This document shows, one piece after another, positions 6,657-10,230 of a DNA stretch of 10,230 bases (within the stretch, counting starts at the first letter, position 1; every line of letters starts with the position of its first letter). A model generated the notes under the pieces. It did not search any database and was not told where the DNA came from. It saw only the letters and a list, made by a program, of their open reading frames with translations. Position numbers and translations under genes: made by a program. The stretch comes from Phycisphaerales bacterium UBA4658 (GTDB taxonomy: Bacteria; Planctomycetota; Phycisphaerae; Phycisphaerales; UBA1924): assembly GCA_002405485.1 (NCBI GenBank), contig DHLW01000127.1, positions 27,036 to 37,265 on the forward strand, in the 5' to 3' direction.

Positions 6657-7118
6657 TCAACCGTTCTGATCGTGGGCCTTGAGCAGATCGAAGATCTCCT
6701 GGGCCGAGCCGGCGGAATAGACCTGCTGGCGGAACTCCTCCAGGTTCATCAGGCGGGAGATGTGGGCGAGGGCCTGGATGTGGTCGCTCGTGCGATCGGG
6801 GGGGCTGGCCAGGAGGATGATCAGCCGCACGGGCTTGCCGTCGATGGACTGAAACTCCATCGGGGTCGCGGGCTTGCCGATGGCGATGGCGAGGTTGGTC
6901 ACGCCGGCGCACTTGCCGTGGGGAATGGCCAGGCCCAGCCCGATGCCCGTGGTGCGGGTGAGCTCGCGCGTCCAGACCGCTTCCTTGAGCTGCGCGGGTT
7001 GGGAGACCCGGCCGCTGGTCGTGAGCACGTCGACAAGCTCGTTGATGGCCCCCTGCTTGCCGGTGGCCTCCAGCGGTGCCTTGATGCAGTCGACGCTGAG
7101 AATGTCCAACAGCTTCAT
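6657..7118 (-). CDS. ptsN: PTS EIIA-type regulatory protein, PtsN/fructose EIIA family
   Basis: This 153-residue single-domain protein matches EIIA(Ntr)/EIIA(Fru) proteins. The phosphorylated histidine is His67 in GIGLGLAIPHGK (58–69), preceded by the conserved R-E pair at 51–52 in ELT context; the second conserved part, with PVRLIILLASPPDRTSDHIQAL at 96–117, is typical of PtsN. Such proteins take phosphate from a NPr/HPr protein and usually regulate other proteins rather than transport sugar. No transport domains or HPr/EI genes are in the window, which supports a regulatory role. The start ATG at 7118 gives the usual PtsN N-terminus (MKLLDIL); the frame stays open to 7229, adding an unlikely Arg-rich extension. 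The stop is 6 bp before ispA. Confidence 0.9.
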   Translation of the reverse strand: MKLLDILSVDCIKAPLEATGKQGAINELVDVLTTSGRVSQPAQLKEAVWTRELTRTTGIGLGLAIPHGKCAGVTNLAIAIGKPATPMEFQSIDGKPVRLIILLASPPDRTSDHIQALAHISRLMNLEEFRQQVYSAGSAQEIFDLLKAHDQNG

Positions 7119-7199
7119 GCCGAGTACCTGATTGGCCCGTCGAGCGGCTGCCCGCCGCGTGCTCCTCACGCGACAGGCGTCCGGTCCGAGGGGGTCGGG

Positions 7200-7205
7200 A
7201 GTGTA
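7200..7205 (-). promoter_or_regulatory. Possible -10 box upstream of ptsN
   Basis: On the minus strand this reads TACACT within GTGTACACT, 82 nt before the ptsN ATG. A similar GTACACT occurs upstream of the tlyA-like gene. No good -35 box is seen, so support is weak. Confidence 0.2.
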
Positions 7206-7248
7206 CACCGCTGCTTTGACGTGCGGCATGCCCCTTCAAATGGAACGT

Positions 7249-7923
7249 TCAGGTTGATCGCCGATCGCCACGGCCGGACGTCAGCTTCGACCAGACCGGC
7301 ACGGCGAGCGCAGCGCCGAGCATGGGACCGGCGAGATACACCCAGAGGTGCGCGAAGCTCATGGAAACGACAGCGGGCGACAGAGACCGTGCCGGATTCA
7401 TCGATGCACCGCTGATCGGGCCTGCAAACAGTGCCTCCAGCCCCACGACGCCCCCGACCGCGACACCGGCCATCATCCCTCGTTCTTTGGGGCCACTGGA
7501 AACCGCAAGGATGACCAGCATGAGCATGAAGGTCAGCACGGTCTCGAGCACCAATGACTGCCAGGCGGCTCCGGCGGGAATCGTGCCCCCGGCCGTGGCC
7601 AGCGAGTTCACCTGACCCGCAAAGATCACCGCAAGCAGTGTGGATGCCGCGATCGCCCCGAGGATCTGACTGAGGACATAGCCCCCGACATCACGCCAAG
7701 GAAGGCGTTTGGCCAGGGCAAAGGCGACGGTGACGGCGGGATTCAGGTGGGCCCCGGAGATGTCGCCGAACGTGTAGATCATCGCCATGACGATGAGCCC
7801 GAACGTGAGCGCCACACCAACGTGCGTCACGGCGCCGCCGGAAACGTGGTTGACGACGATGGCGCCGGTACCGGCAAAGACCAGGCAGAACGTGCCAAGG
7901 AGTTCGGCGAGGAGGCGGTTCAT
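7249..7923 (-). CDS. MIP-family channel (aquaporin/aquaglyceroporin-like)
   Basis: This 224-residue inner-membrane protein has about six hydrophobic helices and both half-helix signatures of the MIP family: SGAHLNPAVT with NPA at 61–63 and SGASMNPARS with NPA at 176–178, followed by the pore Arg179. The size fits a four-fold channel subunit. By eye alignment with E. coli AqpZ, the selectivity-filter positions are Phe41, Ala164, Ala173 and Arg179; the loss of the His and Thr found in water-only AqpZ implies a wider, NIP/AqpN-like filter. The substrate could be water, glycerol or another small neutral solute. The ATG at 7923 gives the classic amino end MNRLLAELLGTF; the frame extends to 8190 without family similarity. 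It lies 94 bp after the methyltransferase gene and 130 bp before ptsN. Confidence 0.93.
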   Translation of the reverse strand: MNRLLAELLGTFCLVFAGTGAIVVNHVSGGAVTHVGVALTFGLIVMAMIYTFGDISGAHLNPAVTVAFALAKRLPWRDVGGYVLSQILGAIAASTLLAVIFAGQVNSLATAGGTIPAGAAWQSLVLETVLTFMLMLVILAVSSGPKERGMMAGVAVGGVVGLEALFAGPISGASMNPARSLSPAVVSMSFAHLWVYLAGPMLGAALAVPVWSKLTSGRGDRRST

Positions 7924-8017
7924 TCCAGGCCCCGATGTGTGTTCGGCGAATCGCACGCAGGAGGATCGACTGGACAGGCACCGCCGCCCTCGCTCGGGTG
8001 GGTTCCGGTTTGGAGCA

Positions 8018-8668
8018 TCAGCCGGGAAGCATACCGGCAGGATCAGGACGTTCGATCGCATCGAGCAGCGCGAGCCACTCGGCGTTGCCCTCGGCGTTCT
8101 TCTTGCCGGCCCCGCCGACGACCGGGCTCTGCGTGACCCCCAGCACACGTGCCCCCAGCGCGGGCATCGCGTCCACGACGCGCCGAACAACGTCGGCCGC
8201 GAAGCCCGGATCGAGCACGCCGTGACGCAGGTGTGCGCGCTGTTCGGCCGGAGTCAGCTCGTAGTGGGGCTTGATGAGCGTGATGATCCGGCCGCGAGCC
8301 GGCCTCAGCCAGCGCAGGGCGGCGGGAACGCACACCCGCTGCGGGGACCAGCCCATGTCCATGACGACCAGGTCCATGCGGTCGTGCTCGTTTGGCGGGG
8401 GCTCGGCGTGCAGGGCGTTGGTTCGTTCCAGCACGCGTACGCGGGGATCGTTTCGGAGCGTCCAGGCGAGGGTGCCGTAGCCGGTGTCTATCGCCGTGAC
8501 GTGGGCCGCACCGGCCTGCAGCAGGCAGTCGGTGAACCCGCCGACGTTGGCCCCGAAATCGGCGCATCGCCACCCGACTGGCGCGATGGCAAAGGCGTCC
8601 AGGGCGTGGCGGAGCTTGAGACCGCCGCGGGAGACAAAGGAAGTCGACGGCACGCGGAGCACTCGCAC
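8018..8668 (-). CDS. TlyA/FtsJ-like rRNA 2'-O-methyltransferase lacking the S4 domain
   Basis: This 216-residue SAM-dependent methyltransferase resembles the catalytic part of TlyA, which 2'-O-methylates cytidines of rRNA. It opens with VSRGGLKLRHALDAF (12–26), the SAM-binding motif CADFGANVGGFTDCLL (35–50) and the TlyA-typical AIDTGYGTLAWTLRNDPRV (59–77). The K-D-K-E catalytic tetrad of FtsJ-fold enzymes is visible as Lys18, Asp104 (VMDMGWSP), Lys133 (LIKPHYEL) and Glu197 (GNAEWL). The N-terminal S4 RNA-binding domain of TlyA (about 60 residues) is absent: upstream in this frame there is a TGA about 45 codons before the SRGG motif and no ATG. The start is therefore a GTG, taken at 8668, without a clear Shine-Dalgarno sequence. 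It is the first gene of the minus-strand row, divergent from rpsP. Confidence 0.85.
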   Translation of the reverse strand: MRVLRVPSTSFVSRGGLKLRHALDAFAIAPVGWRCADFGANVGGFTDCLLQAGAAHVTAIDTGYGTLAWTLRNDPRVRVLERTNALHAEPPPNEHDRMDLVVMDMGWSPQRVCVPAALRWLRPARGRIITLIKPHYELTPAEQRAHLRHGVLDPGFAADVVRRVVDAMPALGARVLGVTQSPVVGGAGKKNAEGNAEWLALLDAIERPDPAGMLPG

Positions 8669-8721
8669 GGAGGGACTGCCAAACCCCGGCGCTTGGGGCG
8701 ACGGCGGGAAGCGGGGGGCAC

Positions 8722-8727
8722 AGTGTA
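8722..8727 (-). promoter_or_regulatory. Possible -10 box for the tlyA-like gene
   Basis: TACACT on the minus strand, inside AAGTACACTGTG, lies 53 nt before the GTG start. No acceptable -35 box is found 16–18 bp upstream. The similarity to the GTACACT upstream of ptsN gives slight extra support. Confidence 0.25.
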
Positions 8728-8791
8728 CTTGGCCGGTGGCATGGACCCGGTCGATTCAGGTCAACCGGCGACGGGGGGACCGGATCCGGCC

Positions 8792-8797
8792 TATCAT
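8792..8797 (+). promoter_or_regulatory. Probable -10 box for rpsP
   Basis: TATCAT matches five of six bases of TATAAT in otherwise GC-rich DNA and would start transcription near 8804, exactly before a large inverted repeat in the rpsP leader. The -35 region is poor, so an activator or a non-standard sigma factor may be needed. Confidence 0.4.
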
Positions 8798-8805
8798 CTC
8801 AACCC

Positions 8806-8879
8806 CACTCCGGGCGGGGGCCAGGGGTGAACAAGGCCTCCCGGAGTGCACCACGTTTGGCCGGTTGAACCGGCAGGAG
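8806..8879 (+). promoter_or_regulatory. Structured 5' leader of rpsP
   Basis: CACTCCGGG (8806–8814) pairs perfectly with CCCGGAGTG (8840–8848). Inside it, GGCC at 8819–8822 pairs with GGCC at 8835–8838, with a G·U pair (8818–8839) possible, leaving a 3-nt bulge and a 12-nt loop, AGGGGTGAACAA. A second palindrome, GCCGGTT-G-AACCGGC at 8860–8874, ends directly at the Shine-Dalgarno sequence AGGAG (8875–8879), which is 9 nt before the rpsP ATG. Two hairpins between a probable transcription start and the ribosome-binding site of a ribosomal protein gene suggest autogenous or other translational control; the ligand is unknown. Confidence 0.55.
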
Positions 8880-8888
8880 CGCGTCTCG

Positions 8889-9236
8889 ATGGTTCGGATT
8901 CGCATGCAGCGGATGGGTCGGCGTCACGTGAACTATTTCCGCATCAACGCCATCGAGAAGCGCGTCAAGCGTGACGGGCAGGTGCTGGAGAACCTGGGCT
9001 GGTACAACCCCCAGGCCAAGGACAAGGCCAAGCAGTTGCACCTGGAAGTGGACCGGATCAAGCACTGGCTGACGGTCGGCGCCCAGCCGAGCGACACGGT
9101 GACCAACCTGCTCATCGCGCAGGGAATCATCGACGGGGCGGAGCAGAAGGCCAAGCTCGAGAAGCGGATCGCGGCGGTGAAGGCCGCCGAGGCCAAGAAG
9201 GCCGCCAATCCGCAGCCGGAAGCCAAGAAGAAGTAA
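8889..9236 (+). CDS. rpsP: 30S ribosomal protein S16
   Basis: S16 binds 16S rRNA in the body of the 30S subunit during assembly. The family core is present at residues 1–80: MVRIRMQRMGRRHVNYFRI, then VLENLGWYNPQ (32–42) and HWLTVGAQPSDTVTNLL (59–75). The protein is 115 residues because of a Lys/Ala-rich, probably helical and disordered tail (84–115), longer than the 82 residues of E. coli S16. The ATG at 8889 has AGGAG at 8875–8879, 9 nt upstream, at the base of a leader hairpin. The frame is open much further upstream, but that part runs through the leader and lacks family similarity. A strong terminator separates it from trmD, and rimM, which usually follows rpsP, is absent. Confidence 0.96.
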   Translation: MVRIRMQRMGRRHVNYFRINAIEKRVKRDGQVLENLGWYNPQAKDKAKQLHLEVDRIKHWLTVGAQPSDTVTNLLIAQGIIDGAEQKAKLEKRIAAVKAAEAKKAANPQPEAKKK

Positions 9237-9269
9237 TCTCGAGATTCGAATCCTGAGCGACAGACACGT

Positions 9270-9294
9270 AACCCCCTCAATGAAGGGGGTTTTT
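9270..9294 (+). terminator. Intrinsic terminator between rpsP and trmD
   Basis: AACCCCCT (9270–9277) and AGGGGGTT (9284–9291) form an 8-bp stem with loop CAATGA, followed by T's through 9294. It lies 33 nt after the rpsP stop and only 26 nt before the trmD ATG, so it may act as an attenuator for trmD rather than a full stop. Confidence 0.88.
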
Positions 9295-9320
9295 CATTCC
9301 CGGGTATCGTGTAGGGAACC

Positions 9321-10157
9321 ATGACACGGATGCGTTTCGACATTCTCACGACCTTTCCCGAGATGTTCGACCCGGTGTCGCCGGGCGTGATGGGGGTATC
9401 GATCCCAGCACGGGCGCGGGCGGCGGGGATCGTGGAGTGGCACGCCACGAACATCCGCGACTTTGCCCGTGACAAGCATCAGAAGACCGACGATCGACCG
9501 TTCGGGGGCGGACCCGGGATGGTGATGATGTGTCAGCCGGTGCATGACGCCGTGATGCACGTGGAGGCGATGGACCCGCGGCCGGCGACGCGGGTGCTGC
9601 TCACCCCGCAGGGCCGCGTGTTGACGCAGGCGTTGGTCGAGGACCTTGCGCGTCGGCCGCGGCTGCTGCTGATTGCCGGGCACTATGAGGGTCTGGATGA
9701 ACGCGTGATCCAGGCACTTGCGCCGGTGGAGGTCTCGATCGGGGACTATGTGCTCAGCGGGGGCGAGCTGGCGGCGATGGTGCTCATGGACGCGGTGATT
9801 CGGCTTCTTCCCGGGGCGCTCGGACACGATGAGTCGGCGGCCCAGGACTCATTCAGCGTCGCCAGGAGCGCACTGGGTGGTCCCCAGACGCCCAAGCGGG
9901 AACGTGTGTCGATCCCGCCGGGGGTTCGGCTGCTGGATTGTCCGCACTACACGCAGCCGCGGGAGTGGATGGGCATGCAGGTGCCCGACGTGCTGCTCTC
10001 TGGCGATCACGGAGCGGTGGAGCGATGGCGTCTGAGGCAACGACTGGAACGGACGCGCGAGCGTCGGCCGGACCTGCTGCCGCCGGGCCTGATGTCGCCG
10101 GACCTGATGTCGCCGAACCTGCCGCCGCCGAACCGGCCCGACCCGGGGGGGGCATAG
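9321..10157 (+). CDS. trmD: tRNA (guanine-N1)-methyltransferase
   Basis: TrmD methylates G37 next to the anticodon, preventing +1 frameshifts. The SPOUT knot is clear: [14 protein letters not shown] (57–70), [14 protein letters not shown] (117–130) and [15 protein letters not shown] (139–153). Residues matching catalytic Arg154 and Asp169 of E. coli are Arg161 and Asp176. The C-terminal tRNA-binding domain follows (about 204–250, [10 protein letters not shown] … [29 protein letters not shown]). Two features are odd: about 25 residues (179–203) replace the 3-residue linker of E. coli after Asp176-Ser-Phe, and the end is a Pro-rich pentapeptide repeat. The ATG at 9321 has AGGGA at 9313–9317, a close spacing. 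It lies directly behind a terminator. Confidence 0.96.
   Translation: MTRMRFDILTTFPEMFDPVSPGVMGVSIPARARAAGIVEWHATNIRDFARDKHQKTDDRPFGGGPGMVMMCQPVHDAVMHVEAMDPRPATRVLLTPQGRVLTQALVEDLARRPRLLLIAGHYEGLDERVIQALAPVEVSIGDYVLSGGELAAMVLMDAVIRLLPGALGHDESAAQDSFSVARSALGGPQTPKRERVSIPPGVRLLDCPHYTQPREWMGMQVPDVLLSGDHGAVERWRLRQRLERTRERRPDLLPPGLMSPDLMSPNLPPPNRPDPGGA
10074..10133 (+). repeat. 15-bp in-frame tandem repeat (x4) in the 3' end of trmD
   Basis: Four 15-bp units lie at 10074–10088, 10089–10103, 10104–10118 and 10119–10133; the two central ones differ only at one base. In the trmD frame they encode [15 protein letters not shown] and LPPPN. In the frame of the downstream reading frame the same bases encode PDVAG-like pentapeptides. 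The units lie beyond the conserved TrmD fold and probably form a disordered tail. Confidence 0.85.
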
Positions 10158-10183
10158 CCCAACCGGCGAAGAAGGGCATCCAG

Positions 10184-10230
10184 ATGGTGCGCTACCCGCG
10201 CGCCGACGTCGCGATGAGCTATTTCGCGAT
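10184..10230 (+). CDS. Unidentified gene, 5' end only (cut by right edge)
   Basis: The visible start is MVRYPRADVAMSYFA, which I do not recognise. ATG 10184 has GAAGGG at 10171–10176 with a 7-nt gap and lies 26 bp after the trmD stop, so co-transcription with trmD is likely. The same frame is open upstream to an ATG at 10025 (GGAG at 10011–10014, 10-nt gap), which would give a 53-residue Ala/Pro/Gly-rich N-terminal extension overlapping trmD by 133 bp. rplS, common at this place in other bacteria, does not fit the visible residues. Confidence 0.5.
   Translation, partial: MVRYPRADVAMSYFA

Noticed and set aside
7787..8830. A 347-codon plus-strand frame over the channel and methyltransferase genes
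   Set aside because: It runs antisense to two genes with clear catalytic or pore motifs and itself shows low-complexity, Arg-rich sequence.
1..10230. CRISPR arrays, insertion sequences, phage genes or toxin–antitoxin pairs
   Set aside because: No spaced direct repeats of CRISPR type, no terminal inverted repeats with transposase motifs and no such proteins were seen on either strand.

Overview
The window is compact, GC-rich bacterial chromosome with high coding density and no mobile element or CRISPR array. The genes are housekeeping or stress-response genes. The combination of very high GC, a TlyA-like methyltransferase without an S4 domain, an rpsP–trmD pair without rimM, and a ptsN–ispA–dxs–nadK row suggests Planctomycetota, perhaps Phycisphaerae. 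This is an inference from general character; no marker gene in the window proves it.

Left part (1–2341), a chaperone island. A J-domain co-chaperone of CbpA/DnaJ type runs off the left edge on the minus strand. Divergent from it are three tandem, clearly different small heat-shock proteins (Hsp20) on the plus strand. The 287-bp divergent region carries two near-identical promoter-like elements, one facing each side, that resemble the -24/-12 boxes of sigma-54 promoters. A 13-bp tandem repeat lies between hsp20 genes 2 and 3, a compact hairpin lies in the leader of gene 3, and a strong intrinsic terminator closes the cluster. The likely joint role is holding and refolding denatured protein under stress.

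Middle part (2376–8668), six co-directional minus-strand genes. In transcription order they are a TlyA/FtsJ-like rRNA methyltransferase, a MIP-family channel, a PtsN-type EIIA protein, a farnesyl/geranyl diphosphate synthase (ispA), 1-deoxyxylulose-5-phosphate synthase (dxs) and NAD kinase (nadK). ispA and dxs supply the entry and a middle step of the MEP isoprenoid pathway. NAD kinase supplies NADP(H), which that pathway uses. ptsN and ispA are only 6 bp apart and probably translationally coupled. Other gaps are 94–281 bp, so more than one transcript is possible.

Right part (8669–10230), translation genes on the plus strand. A promoter-like element and a structured 5' leader precede rpsP (ribosomal protein S16). 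An intrinsic terminator follows, then trmD (tRNA m1G37 methyltransferase). The end of trmD consists of a 15-bp repeat that is open in a second frame, which runs on into an unidentified gene cut by the right edge. No gene-free stretch exceeds 300 bp; the longest are 386–672 and 5386–5666.
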